A stretch of DNA of 64,000 nt from Chloroflexota bacterium (GTDB lineage Bacteria; Chloroflexota; Anaerolineae; Aggregatilineales; J027): positions 120,609 through 184,608 of the forward strand of contig JABFGB010000008.1 of the NCBI GenBank assembly GCA_013112715.1. Reading direction: 5' to 3'. The translations under genes were made by a program, and so were the position numbers. The notes under the pieces were generated by a model. It was not told the origin of the DNA and did no database searches. It was given only the letters and a program-made list of their open reading frames with translations. Position 1 is the first letter of the stretch. Each line of letters begins with the position of its first letter. This document shows, piece by piece, positions 1 through 8,487 of the stretch.

Positions 1-629
1 AAACGAACGCTTTTGCCTAGCGAGGTGATTATTTCTAAGGCACGCGGGCGATAGGCACGGGGTACTAGGGTCAGTACGCCTTCAACATAGTCAGTCGGTT
101 CAGCAAGGAAGTAGACAGTCAAGACAAAAAGAATCAACAAATTGCCTATTATGCTTCCTACCGTACCCAAAAATGGCAGGACTTGCCCGGTGGCATTGTC
201 GGCTTGGTCACGTATAAAGTTCGATATTTGCTTTTGTTGGAGATTGTCGGCCCCGGTTTCGATAGTCGGAAGCAGGCCTGAATCTTTGGCAAATTGATTA
301 TATTGAGTATTGGCTTCATCTAGCGCGTTGGGCAAGCGGTCTACTAGATTGCCTGCTTGTTGGACAAATGACGGAATGATCAAGACCCCGACCAATAAAA
401 TTGCGGTTAATGTTCCAATCACGGTAATTAAGACGGCTTGCCCGTTGGAAAGGCCACGCTTCCGTAGAAAACTGACCGGAATAGAGAGGGCTGTCGCCAA
501 AATTGCCCCTAAGAATAGGAGCATAATAGCACCGCGCAGAGACCACAATGCCAGCGCGAGTCCCACGAGGAAAATGATTAACAGAATCCGATAGACGAAT
601 TCTCGCTGGTCAAAGTTTTTGGTCATCAT
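1..629 (-). CDS. AI-2E family transporter, 5' part only (cut by left edge)
   Basis: Reading the minus strand from ATG at 629 (a second ATG is at 626) gives about 209 residues before the window ends, so the C-terminal half is missing. The N-terminus begins MTKNFDQREFVYRILLIIF and contains hydrophobic stretches near residues 13-50 and 65-90, a soluble segment, then another membrane span near 160-180 followed by EPTDYVEGVLTLVP. This is the layout of the AI-2E/PerM family, and it closely resembles the complete paralogue at 27601-28896. Family members move small molecules, Na+/H+ or AI-2 across the cytoplasmic membrane; the substrate here is unknown. The small membrane gene at 657-956 lies 27 bp upstream on the same strand and is probably co-transcribed. 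Confidence 0.85.
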   Translation of the reverse strand, partial: MMTKNFDQREFVYRILLIIFLVGLALALWSLRGAIMLLFLGAILATALSIPVSFLRKRGLSNGQAVLITVIGTLTAILLVGVLIIPSFVQQAGNLVDRLPNALDEANTQYNQFAKDSGLLPTIETGADNLQQKQISNFIRDQADNATGQVLPFLGTVGSIIGNLLILFVLTVYFLAEPTDYVEGVLTLVPRAYRPRALEIITSLGKSVR

Positions 630-656
630 GCTGCGGTGCTAGTCTTTCTGTGATAG

Positions 657-956
657 TTAAAGTTGGATGCTGTCGGTCAAAATGAGGAGTAAAACGCTCA
701 AGACCGTCACGACCAAAAATAGGCCGATAGATAGGAACATGCGCTCCACTGCGTTTAAGCCAAAAATCCGACCTTCATCCACTTCTCGGCGGCTAACGGC
801 TTTATCCTCAAAACCGCTAAAGGGGTCATCATCTTCCGCCAGCGCTTTGTATCGGAGACTATTTAAGCTGTCAAAATCCGAGTCACGCTTGGGCTGCTGG
901 GGTGGTCGGCTTGAAGGGCGACTTGGAGGTCTATTGCTGGGTCGGTTGCTCATCAT
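657..956 (-). CDS. small single-span membrane protein, unknown function
   Basis: A 99-residue protein. Residues 1-30 are rich in Pro, Arg and Ser (SNRPSNRPPSRPSSRPP), a charged middle follows, and one transmembrane helix lies near residues 72-95 at the C-terminus. A GAGGAG ribosome binding site 7 nt before the ATG at 956 supports this start. The layout predicts a tail-anchored protein with a disordered basic cytoplasmic N-terminus. It sits 27 bp upstream of the AI-2E exporter on the same strand. I recognise no family; a chaperone or accessory role to the exporter would be speculation. Confidence 0.65.
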   Translation of the reverse strand: MMSNRPSNRPPSRPSSRPPQQPKRDSDFDSLNSLRYKALAEDDDPFSGFEDKAVSRREVDEGRIFGLNAVERMFLSIGLFLVVTVLSVLLLILTDSIQL

Positions 957-1031
957 CTATTTCTCCTCACTACAGCATTAACATGCCCAAAGCATACAGC
1001 GCACTGGTTTGTCGGGCAAGTCAGAAATTTC

Positions 1032-1439
1032 TTAATGTGGGAGTTCATATAGCTCGACCATCACGCCGAAAGCGCTTTTGGGATGGATAAAACAATAGCG
1101 GATGCCATCTTCATGACGTATCTTAGGTGTGTCATTAATCAACTCAATTCCTTTTTGTCGAAGTTGCTCCATTGACGCTTCCAGATTTTCCACTTCGATA
1201 CACAGATGGTGCATTCCCGGCCCACGCTTTTCCAAATAGCGCCCAATACCGCTGTCATTATTGGTGGGTTCAAGGAGTTCAAGGCGGCTGTCGCCAATCT
1301 GTAGAAAGCCAATATTCACGTTTTCGCCGGGATTTTCTTCCCGACCTCCCAATTCGAGGCCGATCGCGTCATGCCAAAAGGCGAGGGCGCTTTCTAAATT
1401 GGGGACAACAATGGCGAGGTGATTTATCTTGATAGGCAT
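1032..1439 (-). CDS. mce: methylmalonyl-CoA epimerase
   Basis: 135 residues, the usual length for this VOC-superfamily enzyme, which interconverts (2S)- and (2R)-methylmalonyl-CoA between propionyl-CoA carboxylase and methylmalonyl-CoA mutase. The N-terminal module starts INHLAIVVPNLESALAFW (metal-ligand His in NHLAI), the central GPGMHHLCIEVENLE carries the second conserved His, and the C-terminus has FGVMVELYEL with the Glu ligand. These are the expected metal sites and betaalphabetabetabeta modules. AAGGAA precedes the ATG at 1439. It is divergent from the gene at 1535. No mutase or carboxylase gene lies within the window, so the pathway partners are elsewhere. Confidence 0.9.
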   Translation of the reverse strand: MPIKINHLAIVVPNLESALAFWHDAIGLELGGREENPGENVNIGFLQIGDSRLELLEPTNNDSGIGRYLEKRGPGMHHLCIEVENLEASMEQLRQKGIELINDTPKIRHEDGIRYCFIHPKSAFGVMVELYELPH

Positions 1440-1534
1440 AGACGGATATTTCCTTATAGGTGAATGTTGTGATGAAGTATATCGTTGCGATACACTAAGA
1501 GGGCAATTACTTTTTTCTTGGATTCGTTATCAAA

Positions 1535-3745
1535 ATGAACCATTCATTGGATCGTGAAACCCGCAAAGCCCTTGTTCGGCTCGCTGAACAAGATGAACAT
1601 GAGTACAGTGTTCCAGCGCGAATTGTATTAGCTCTGACGTCTGGACAGGATGTAGAAAAAATCGCCCGATCTGTCCGCCGTCCCCGCAAAGAAGTACAGC
1701 AGTGGGCCGAGCGCTTTGAAACTGAAGGCTTGGATTTATTTGGATCGGCTCTACAACCCGTATCACCAGCGGCAAAAATACCGCACCCTCCGGTTGAGGA
1801 AATGTCTGAAGCGCCTGTCAACGAAGCTCTAGGGGATGAACCAGAGTCGGGTCAGCGCCGTCGGGTGAATCCCCGCCAACCGCGACCACGTAGCCCGCGT
1901 ACTCAACGCCCGCCTGAAGACGAAGAAAGTTCCTCCCGTCGTCCCCCCAAACAGCAAGGAGGACGTCCTGATCGTCGAAGCACTGCTCGTCGTCCACGTG
2001 AGGTAGCGCCCCCGGAATCCCCTCTTATTTCCATAGATGAAGCGGTTGCCGAGGGTTTAGAATTCCTATTGACCGGAGATGCCGAAGATGTGGGAGTCGA
2101 AATTGCCCCAACTCCGCGTATGGTGGTCGCCCATATCGAACCTAGGCATCCGCCAGTCGCTGAACCACCGACTGTTCATCCACCTAGCACGGCTGAACCC
2201 ATTAGTGTCAGCGCATTGGCAGCAGCCTATAATGTGGACATGGCCCATGCACGGCATATCAGCAACCTTAGTCGAGAATTGTTTGACATCACGGCCAGCA
2301 TTCACCGCCTCCCCCAGCATTATCGAGATTTGCTGCACGCGGCGGCTCTACTGCATAACATCACGTTTGCCAGCGACCCCATCGAACATCATCTCAGCGG
2401 ACGGGATTTGATTCTGCAATATGAGTTAAAAGATATAAGCAGCGAAGAACGCCAGATTATTGCTGTAATGACAGGGTTGCATCGCACCTTACCGCGTGTG
2501 CATCAGTTCCCGGCGTCGGTTAAATTGCCCAAGCATATCTTAGGCCATGCCGAGACATTAGCCGCCTTACTGCGAATGGGAATTGGTCTTGATTTCAGCC
2601 ATACCCAAACCAGCACGATTCAACATTGGCGCTCTACTCCCGGTACGCTTATTTTGGAGGTCAGTGGTCGGGAAGCAGCCGTAGATATGGTGCGAGCCGA
2701 ACAAAAAAGTGATCTGTGGAATCGGCTGTTTAAAGAGGCGCAAATTCGATTTATTAGTGCCGAACAAGGTGTCTTAAAAACCTCGGATGCACCGGAACTA
2801 TGGCCCAATTTGGAGGCGTTGGCTTCGGCAGTAGAAGTGAGTAACGCTCTGCGAGTGCATTATGCTCGGCGCTTTGAATATGTCGCGGGTCGGTTTCGTA
2901 ATGGTGAAGCAGGCATGTTAACCCCCATGTGGGCAGAGTATCAACGCTTGATCGGGGTCTGGGAATGGCTTATTCCCGGTACGAAACCTAGTCGAATTGA
3001 TGATGCCATGAGTCATGCGTTGGCTGAAGCGATAAAGAGCGCCCTCCACAGGGCGGCCCTGTTTGATCGAAGTACCAGTCTGTTGGATGAAACTGACCCC
3101 GATCACGACGACCCGGAGGCGATTGCCCAGTTGACGGCGATTTGTGAGGGCTACAAAGCCCATGCCAACGAATCGGCCCAGCAATTGCTGATCCTGCTGC
3201 GGAGCCGTCCCTATTCGCAATGGCTGGCAGCCGCCCAAACCAAATTGGTGTATCAAAAAGATGACCCCCCTCCCTACAGTGGTATGATTGCGACCCGCGT
3301 TTGGGCCTATCTTGGTGCTGCCCGTCAAGTGATTGACCGTGTGACGCGGGCGGGTTGGAATGCTAATTTGGAAATCTTGCTCTCGATTGAGGTGATGCAC
3401 AGTTTTGAGGTAGTGCTGCGCCGTCTGGCTGATTCGCTGATATGCAGTGGCAGTCTGTTGGGGCCAGAATTGGAACAGGTGCTGGAAGTGGTCGAACCGC
3501 TATTGGATTATCTCCATGCGTGGCAGCGGATGGAATTTGCAGCGGCCCGCACGATGCAAGATTGGGAACAAGCCAAAGCTGATCCCACCCAAACAGAAAC
3601 TTTGCGCGTATTGGCAATAGAGGCCCTTGCTACAATGCTGCGTGAACGAGCCGATGCCATGCGCTGGAATCTGCCGGAGATTTGGGCACCGCTGGATTCG
3701 CCCGTATTCCGCCGCCTATTGGCCTTGACGGTGGCACAACCCTGA
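1535..3745 (+). CDS. HTH - HD-like - CHAD-like fusion protein
   Basis: 736 residues with three visible parts. Residues about 1-70 form a homeodomain-like HTH of the kind found in IS630 transposases (ARIVLALTSGQDVEKIAR, then QWAERFETEGLDLF). Residues about 95-165 are a Pro/Arg-rich linker. Residues about 225-420 resemble the C-terminal HD domain of Ppx/GppA exopolyphosphatases (AAALLHNI, IEHHLSGRDLIL, MTGLHRTLP), but the HD pair reads HN, so phosphohydrolase activity is doubtful. Residues about 430-730 are helical and resemble a CHAD domain, known to bind polyphosphate, with degenerate basic positions (MHSFEVVLRRLADSL). Inference: a DNA-binding polyphosphate or (p)ppGpp-linked protein. The domain calls are by eye and the CHAD call is the weakest. 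Confidence 0.6.
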   Translation: MNHSLDRETRKALVRLAEQDEHEYSVPARIVLALTSGQDVEKIARSVRRPRKEVQQWAERFETEGLDLFGSALQPVSPAAKIPHPPVEEMSEAPVNEALGDEPESGQRRRVNPRQPRPRSPRTQRPPEDEESSSRRPPKQQGGRPDRRSTARRPREVAPPESPLISIDEAVAEGLEFLLTGDAEDVGVEIAPTPRMVVAHIEPRHPPVAEPPTVHPPSTAEPISVSALAAAYNVDMAHARHISNLSRELFDITASIHRLPQHYRDLLHAAALLHNITFASDPIEHHLSGRDLILQYELKDISSEERQIIAVMTGLHRTLPRVHQFPASVKLPKHILGHAETLAALLRMGIGLDFSHTQTSTIQHWRSTPGTLILEVSGREAAVDMVRAEQKSDLWNRLFKEAQIRFISAEQGVLKTSDAPELWPNLEALASAVEVSNALRVHYARRFEYVAGRFRNGEAGMLTPMWAEYQRLIGVWEWLIPGTKPSRIDDAMSHALAEAIKSALHRAALFDRSTSLLDETDPDHDDPEAIAQLTAICEGYKAHANESAQQLLILLRSRPYSQWLAAAQTKLVYQKDDPPPYSGMIATRVWAYLGAARQVIDRVTRAGWNANLEILLSIEVMHSFEVVLRRLADSLICSGSLLGPELEQVLEVVEPLLDYLHAWQRMEFAAARTMQDWEQAKADPTQTETLRVLAIEALATMLRERADAMRWNLPEIWAPLDSPVFRRLLALTVAQP

Positions 3746-3758
3746 TAAACTATCCCTG

Positions 3759-3783
3759 CCCCTCCTAAAGCATTAGGGAGGGG
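3759..3783. terminator. inverted repeat between convergent genes
   Basis: CCCCTCC at 3759-3765 pairs with GGAGGGG at 3777-3783. It lies between the stop of the HTH-HD-CHAD gene and the stop of the minus-strand M50-like gene. There is no clear T-run on either strand, so it is a plausible bidirectional terminator rather than a textbook one. Confidence 0.45.
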
Positions 3784-3790
3784 AAAAGCT

Positions 3791-4345
3791 CTATTTACCC
3801 CGCCAGCGCATGAGTGTGACTCCATCGTTTTCAATTAGGTTGGGAAATGGGAATGGAACCACTGCGCCGATGGTGAAAACCAGTAGGTTATCTAAAAAGG
3901 CGAATAGCGCCAACATCCGCACAAAGTCTCCTGCCGCCGACCAGACGAGAAGTAAGATAAAAGTGGATATAGCTAAGACTGCTAGACTGATTTTCGCGCC
4001 ACCCAATGCCCGTCGGATGTGTATTTGGGCAGGCAAATTGGGTTCATCGGAGGGGTAGAGCGATGCCCCTAGCACTAAATAGAACCGCACACCTAACATA
4101 GGGTAGCCCGTTTTTCTAGCGGCAGACGCATGACCCATTTGATGGATGATTTCAAAGGCCCAATGCAGCAGCATGGTGAGAAAACCAGCGACTACAGCCG
4201 CAATAAGTGACAAATCCGTAACGACAAGGCCGACCATCGTGAGTATGGGCCACAAAACAAGCGATCCAATGATGGCCGAGGGAGTGGCGCTGATTTTGAG
4301 GCTATTGATGGTAAACAGTGGGAATTCACGCGCGGCGGGGTTCAC
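3791..4345 (-). CDS. M50 (site-2 protease)-like membrane protein lacking the catalytic Glu
   Basis: 184 residues with several hydrophobic spans (about 20-58, 110-135, 140-165). Residues about 61-75 read WAFEIIHQMGHASAARKTG, which lines up with the HExxH(xx)A(xxx)G zinc motif of M50 intramembrane proteases, except that the catalytic Glu is Gln (HQMGH). A C-terminal FPNLIENDG resembles the third-ligand segment N-x2-P-x3-LDG, with the Asp kept. Zinc binding is therefore possible but proteolysis unlikely. The GTG start at 4345 overlaps the stop of the upstream phosphatase gene by 4 nt (GTGA), implying translational coupling. An alternative reading is an unrelated polytopic membrane protein; the M50 link is moderately supported. 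Confidence 0.6.
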   Translation of the reverse strand: MNPAAREFPLFTINSLKISATPSAIIGSLVLWPILTMVGLVVTDLSLIAAVVAGFLTMLLHWAFEIIHQMGHASAARKTGYPMLGVRFYLVLGASLYPSDEPNLPAQIHIRRALGGAKISLAVLAISTFILLLVWSAAGDFVRMLALFAFLDNLLVFTIGAVVPFPFPNLIENDGVTLMRWRGK

Positions 4346-4806
4346 AAATGATGCCTTTCACGTAAGGTGTTTAATAATGCCTGCAAACCAATTTGCAGCG
4401 TCTCGAATGTTTCGTTGTAGCGTCCATGCACATAAGGGTCGGCAACTTCGCGGTAGGGTAAATGAGGGGCGTAATCCAGCAAGAGGGCGACTTTAGCTTT
4501 GGCGTCCGGCGGTTGGATCAACTCGATGGTCTCCATATTTTCATTATCCATCGCCAAGATATAGTCAAATTTTGAAAAATCTTCGAGGGCAAGACGGCGC
4601 GAAATCCCGTTATAGGGAATCCCGTGCTCGGTTAAAATGGCGAGGGTGTTGGGGTGGGCCGTTTTTCCGCCGCTGGAATGGGTTCCGGCAGAATCGGTCT
4701 CAATCCGATCCGTTAGTCCATTTTGTTCCAGCATATGTTGGAAAAGGCCCTCCGCCATCGTTGAACGGCAGATATTGGCGTAACATACAAATAGAACTCT
4801 AATCAA
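4342..4806 (-). CDS. low-molecular-weight protein phosphatase (tyrosine or arginine)
   Basis: I place the start at TTG 4806, because GAGGAA stands 8 nt upstream and the protein then begins (M)IRVLFVCYANICRS, the expected first strand of the fold; the product is 154 residues. The P-loop CYANICRS fits C-x5-R-S with nucleophile Cys near residue 7 and Arg near 13. The general acid lies in VADPYVHGRYNETFE near the C-terminus. The family dephosphorylates phosphotyrosine or, in YwlE relatives, phosphoarginine; the sequence does not decide which. Its stop overlaps the M50-like gene by 4 nt, and the rhomboid gene lies 118 bp upstream on the same strand, so the three form a probable operon. Confidence 0.88.
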   Translation of the reverse strand: MIRVLFVCYANICRSTMAEGLFQHMLEQNGLTDRIETDSAGTHSSGGKTAHPNTLAILTEHGIPYNGISRRLALEDFSKFDYILAMDNENMETIELIQPPDAKAKVALLLDYAPHLPYREVADPYVHGRYNETFETLQIGLQALLNTLRERHHL

Positions 4807-4924
4807 TTCCAATTCCTCTTTAACACCATCCCGATAAAAACAACTTGGAGTATATAGCGGGAAGGCCATTTGAGCGACCCCTATATACTCCAATGGTGTT
4901 GGCGCGGACTGGAATTGTTGAGGA

Positions 4925-5632
4925 TTAGGCCAGTCGGGGGCGCTGTACTCCTGTGTCAAAATTGGCACCGCCATATTCACTGCGTGGTTTAGCCAGCAAC
5001 TTTGCAAGGGCCAAGCCAAACACAAAACCCCCGATATGTGCCCAAACCGCTACACCACCAACCTCTTCATCTACGCCCAAGGACGCGATCCCTTGAAACA
5101 GTTGGAGGACAAACCACAGACCCAACACAAAAATAGCTGGGACCAATGTTACTGAAGCGGCCCGCCCAACCGGAACAATCGTTTGTACTTTGCTCTGGGG
5201 GTAGAGAATGAGATACGCACCCAGCGCCGCTGCAATCGCACCACTTGCACCAACGGTTGGAATTGTTGAATTGGGGTCGAACACAATATGGGTAATGGCG
5301 GCTGCGACCCCGCCCGCCAGATAAAAGAACAAGTAACGGATGTGGCCGAGGGCATCCTCAACGTTATCGCCAAAAATCCATAGATACAACATGTTACCAG
5401 CGATATGGGCCAGACCCGCGTGCATAAACATACTCGTTAGGAAATCGAACGCATCGTCAATCCCGACGCCGTTGGTGACATTGCTGGGGATCAAGGCGTA
5501 TTCGCGGAAGAACTGCTCATTCTCCAGCCCAACGGTGAGTTCAACAAAAAACATGAGGATATTCAGGACAATCAGCACATAATTGACAATCGGAAAATTG
5601 CGTGTAGGGAGTTGATCCCGAAGTGGAAACAT
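4925..5632 (-). CDS. rhomboid family intramembrane serine protease
   Basis: Starting at ATG 5632, which has AAGGAG about 7 nt upstream, the protein is 235 residues; the longer open frame upstream has no such support. It has the rhomboid layout: an N-terminal NFPIVNYVLIVLNILMFFV span, then HAGLAHIAGNMLYLWIFG with the oxyanion His/Asn, the catalytic serine in VGASGAIAAALGAY, and the catalytic histidine in AVWAHIGGFVFG. All catalytic residues are present, so it should be active in the cytoplasmic membrane. It heads the minus-strand cluster with the low-molecular-weight phosphatase and the M50-like protein. Substrates are unknown. Confidence 0.93.
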   Translation of the reverse strand: MFPLRDQLPTRNFPIVNYVLIVLNILMFFVELTVGLENEQFFREYALIPSNVTNGVGIDDAFDFLTSMFMHAGLAHIAGNMLYLWIFGDNVEDALGHIRYLFFYLAGGVAAAITHIVFDPNSTIPTVGASGAIAAALGAYLILYPQSKVQTIVPVGRAASVTLVPAIFVLGLWFVLQLFQGIASLGVDEEVGGVAVWAHIGGFVFGLALAKLLAKPRSEYGGANFDTGVQRPRLA

Positions 5633-5749
5633 TGTGTCGCTCCTTACGCTGTGCAGTAGATGTTTACGTGAACAGCATAGAGCAAACTGCGGGTTTTGCA
5701 AACCGTTAGATGGCTACTTTTGGCATAGGCCAGATGACGGATTTTTATC

Positions 5750-6640
5750 CTATTCCACCGGACGCTCGTCAAAAAAATAGAGCTTATTTTGTTGGATACT
5801 GGCCCGTAGGCGTTGATAGTTCTCTTCTCTGACGGCAATGGGTACCAGCACAATTAATTCGAGCAGCGGCCCAAAATGACGGGGTGGGACACGCAGTGGC
5901 ATAAATTCGAGCAGCCCAAATTCCGGGTGATGGATGGAAGTAAAGGGTCGGGTGGGTGTGCCATCGGGGTTGCTCAATTCAATTTGGGGGTCGTTCGATG
6001 ATAAATCCCACAGGCGGTCAAAAGCGACGAAGTGTTTCATCGCTTGGATAATCTGCCGATAGCGGGCAGTGGCGATGTAGCGAAAGGTACGGGCGCGGAA
6101 AAATTGTAGCGAGAGCCTCACATCCCGCCGCCATTTCGACTCTCCGCCGATATAGGTCATGTAATCAAATTCAGGGTCAAATAGGACGCGCAGGAGATTT
6201 GGGCCGAGTTCACCCTCATTCAAATGACGGAGTTTTTCGGGGGTGTAGCCATACAGAGTTTGGTTATAGCTGTTAAAAGCGACATAATCCCCCAAGATGC
6301 TGCGGGCGGTCATGGGGTAGGGGAATTGGCGTAGGAATAATTCAAGGGCCGCACGATTGTGGGTGTGGGGTTTTTGGGTATTAGGGAAAACAAACCCCGC
6401 GATGGTATAAAATTCGGCTATTTCGGACTCGTTTAGCTGGAAAGCAGCCGCTAACGAATCAAGCAGCCTTCGCAAGTCAATTACATCCCCTTGTTCAATT
6501 TTGGAAACTTGGCGAGTAGAGAGATTGGCGCGGCGGGCAAGTTCGGCCTGTGTCCATTGGCGCAGTACCCCCTGTTCATCAAAAAAGGTGCGTTGGCGAC
6601 GTAAGGCACTAATGAATAATCCAAATTCACGGTTGCCCAT
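5750..6640 (-). CDS. XRE-family regulator with MmyB-like ligand-binding domain
   Basis: 296 residues. An HTH of XRE type lies near residues 29-52 (TQAELARRANLSTRQVSK). The remaining 200 residues resemble the PAS-like MLTR/MmyB ligand-binding region: NSYNQTLYGY, the FDPEFDYMTYIGG segment, a helical RDVRLSLQFFRAR stretch, and near the C-terminus SIHHPEFGLLEFMPLRVPP, which matches the 'HP.vG.leL' pattern of that family. GGGAGA precedes the ATG at 6640. It is divergent from a drug-type ABC transporter at 6772, and an 18-bp palindrome lies between them. Inference: a small-molecule-sensing regulator of itself and perhaps of the transporter. Confidence 0.75.
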   Translation of the reverse strand: MGNREFGLFISALRRQRTFFDEQGVLRQWTQAELARRANLSTRQVSKIEQGDVIDLRRLLDSLAAAFQLNESEIAEFYTIAGFVFPNTQKPHTHNRAALELFLRQFPYPMTARSILGDYVAFNSYNQTLYGYTPEKLRHLNEGELGPNLLRVLFDPEFDYMTYIGGESKWRRDVRLSLQFFRARTFRYIATARYRQIIQAMKHFVAFDRLWDLSSNDPQIELSNPDGTPTRPFTSIHHPEFGLLEFMPLRVPPRHFGPLLELIVLVPIAVREENYQRLRASIQQNKLYFFDERPVE

Positions 6641-6658
6641 CGGTTATTCTCCCACTGA

Positions 6659-6676
6659 ATGACCAAAATCGGTCAT
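6659..6676. promoter_or_regulatory. palindromic candidate operator of the XRE regulator
   Basis: ATGACC (6659-6664) and GGTCAT (6671-6676) form a perfect 6-bp inverted repeat with a 6-nt spacer. It lies 19-36 nt upstream of the regulator's start and about 95 nt before the ABC gene, a natural place for autoregulation by a dimeric XRE protein. Confidence 0.5.
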
Positions 6677-6771
6677 GACATTACCCTAAAGCGGATGATA
6701 TTGCTATAGGCGGATGGTGAATCCATCGGTAGGATAGAGGTAGCAACCCAGAACGATGAGGAGGTCACGCA

Positions 6772-7578
6772 TTGACGACCATTTTGCAGACAGACCAGCT
6801 AGGCCGAAGATTTGGCGATTTTTGGGCAGTGGATGACTTAAATATCGGGGTGGAAACGGGCGAGGTGTTTGGCCTGTTGGGGCCAAATGGCGCGGGCAAA
6901 AGCACGACCATTAAGATGCTGACCACCCTCTTATCCCCATCTACCGGAACGGCGACCATTGCAGGTTATGACATTAAACGTCAACCTGCGATAGTACGGC
7001 GGGTAGTCGGATATGTGCCCCAGATTTTATCGGCAGATGGCAATATGACGGGTTATGAAAATTTGCTCATTTTTGCCAAGTTGTATGACGTGCCGCGCCG
7101 TGAATTAAAAGCCCGTTTGACGGAGGCGCTTGAATTTATGGGATTAGGAGAGGCCGCCCATAAAATTGTGCGGAATTATTCGGGCGGGATGGTGCGACGA
7201 CTGGAAATTGCCCAATCTATGCTGCACCGCCCACGATTGTTATTTTTGGATGAGCCGACAGTGGGGCTAGACCCCGTAGCGCGTAAGGCCGTCTGGGGGC
7301 ACATTCAGGAACTAAAGGCCCAATTCGGCATGACGATTTTGCTCACAACACATTACATGGAAGAAGCCGACGTGTTATGTAATCGGATTGCGATTATGCA
7401 CCGAGGGCGGGTGGTAGCTTGTGATACGCCTGCCGCGCTGAAATCGTCGGTAGCAGGCGAAAACGTCAATTTGGATGATGTTTTTGCCTATTATACAGGG
7501 GATCAATTTGCAGAGAATGGGAGCAGCACCTACCGTGACATCGCAAGAACACGACGCACGGCCCGCCGTCTCGGTTGA
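6772..7578 (+). CDS. ABC transporter ATP-binding protein (DrrA-like)
   Basis: 268 residues starting at TTG 6772 with GAGGAGG about 8 nt upstream. Walker A GPNGAGKST (residues about 38-46), signature YSGGMVRRLEIAQ, Walker B LLFLDEPTVGLDP and the switch histidine in LLTTHYMEEAD are all intact. The C-terminal NLDDVFAYYTGDQF is typical of the daunorubicin-resistance (DrrA) subfamily, which exports drugs or lipids together with an ABC-2 permease. Its 3' end overlaps the permease gene by about 60 nt if the permease starts at 7517, pointing to coupled translation. It is divergent from the XRE/MmyB regulator, a likely controller. Confidence 0.92.
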   Translation: MTTILQTDQLGRRFGDFWAVDDLNIGVETGEVFGLLGPNGAGKSTTIKMLTTLLSPSTGTATIAGYDIKRQPAIVRRVVGYVPQILSADGNMTGYENLLIFAKLYDVPRRELKARLTEALEFMGLGEAAHKIVRNYSGGMVRRLEIAQSMLHRPRLLFLDEPTVGLDPVARKAVWGHIQELKAQFGMTILLTTHYMEEADVLCNRIAIMHRGRVVACDTPAALKSSVAGENVNLDDVFAYYTGDQFAENGSSTYRDIARTRRTARRLG

Positions 7579-8392
7579 AAAGGCCTTGGAATTATCTGGT
7601 ATAGAGCAGTGGGTAAAAGCCGTTGTGAATTTCATCTATAAGGCGCTGGTGGTTGCGGAAATGGAAGCGCGAAAAGTCCGCCGTGACCCTATCGAACTGA
7701 TTATGCGCTCGGCTGGCCCGGTTTTCTGGTTATTGGTATTTGGGCAAGTGTTGAATCGGGCGCGGGTGATTCCGACAGGCGAATTAAGCTACTTGGATTA
7801 TATGACCCCCGGCATTTTGGCACAGGGGATGCTGTTCACCGCCATTTTTTATGGCATCGCTACCATCTGGGAGCGCGATTTGGGGATACTGCATAAATTT
7901 TTGGCAAGCCCCGTTCCACGTGCGGCATTAGTCGCGGGCAAGGCACTTTCGGCAGGGATACGGGCTATTCCACAGGCGTTGGCGATTGGCCTATTGGGGG
8001 TGTTGGTGGGCGTGCATATCAATCCAAACCCATTGGCGCTCTTGGGAGCATTGCTGACGATTGTGCTGAGTTCGGCTCTGTTTGCCATGTTTTCTCTTAT
8101 CATCGCCTGTATTGTTAAACGGGGTGAACGGTTGGTGGGGATTAATCAGGTCATCATTATGCCGCTGTTTTTTGCCAGTAATGCCATCTATCCGATTAGC
8201 ATTATGCCGGAATGGTTAAAGGTGCTGTCGCATATCAATCCATTGACTTATACAGTGGATGCACTGAGGGCCATGATGGTTGAGGGCGGCCACAGTCAAT
8301 TCGGGGTGGGGTGGGATATACTCATTTTGGCAGGCATCACTGTGCTTCTTAACCTCATTGCCAGCCGCTTATATCAACGTATTCTCACTTAG
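7517..8392 (+). CDS. ABC-2 type permease (DrrB-like)
   Basis: Taking ATG 7517 (GAGA just upstream) gives 291 residues; an in-frame ATG at 7475 would lie deeper within the ATPase gene and is less likely. After an approximately 60-residue cytoplasmic N-terminus, six membrane spans follow: LIMRSAGPVFWLLVFG, the LDYMTPGILAQGMLF segment typical of ABC-2 permeases, then spans around residues 125-165, 180-215, 220-245 and 265-285. The sequence LSHINPLTYTVDALRAMM is the family's conserved pre-terminal motif. It pairs with the upstream ATPase to form a complete exporter in the cytoplasmic membrane. The substrate is unknown; the divergent ligand-sensing regulator suggests an amphiphilic compound. Confidence 0.9.
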   Translation: MGAAPTVTSQEHDARPAVSVEKALELSGIEQWVKAVVNFIYKALVVAEMEARKVRRDPIELIMRSAGPVFWLLVFGQVLNRARVIPTGELSYLDYMTPGILAQGMLFTAIFYGIATIWERDLGILHKFLASPVPRAALVAGKALSAGIRAIPQALAIGLLGVLVGVHINPNPLALLGALLTIVLSSALFAMFSLIIACIVKRGERLVGINQVIIMPLFFASNAIYPISIMPEWLKVLSHINPLTYTVDALRAMMVEGGHSQFGVGWDILILAGITVLLNLIASRLYQRILT

Positions 8393-8487
8393 GATAGACT
8401 TCGAGGAACAAGATTATGATCTTCTGGAGCGAGTAAGCCGATCAGCGACCAGCAGTAACACAATAATCTCAAAATAATCTACAGACA

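Noticed and set aside
8280..8477. Short plus-strand frame overlapping the ABC permease end
   Set aside because: Lies out of frame over a conserved gene and runs into the terminator; no motif.
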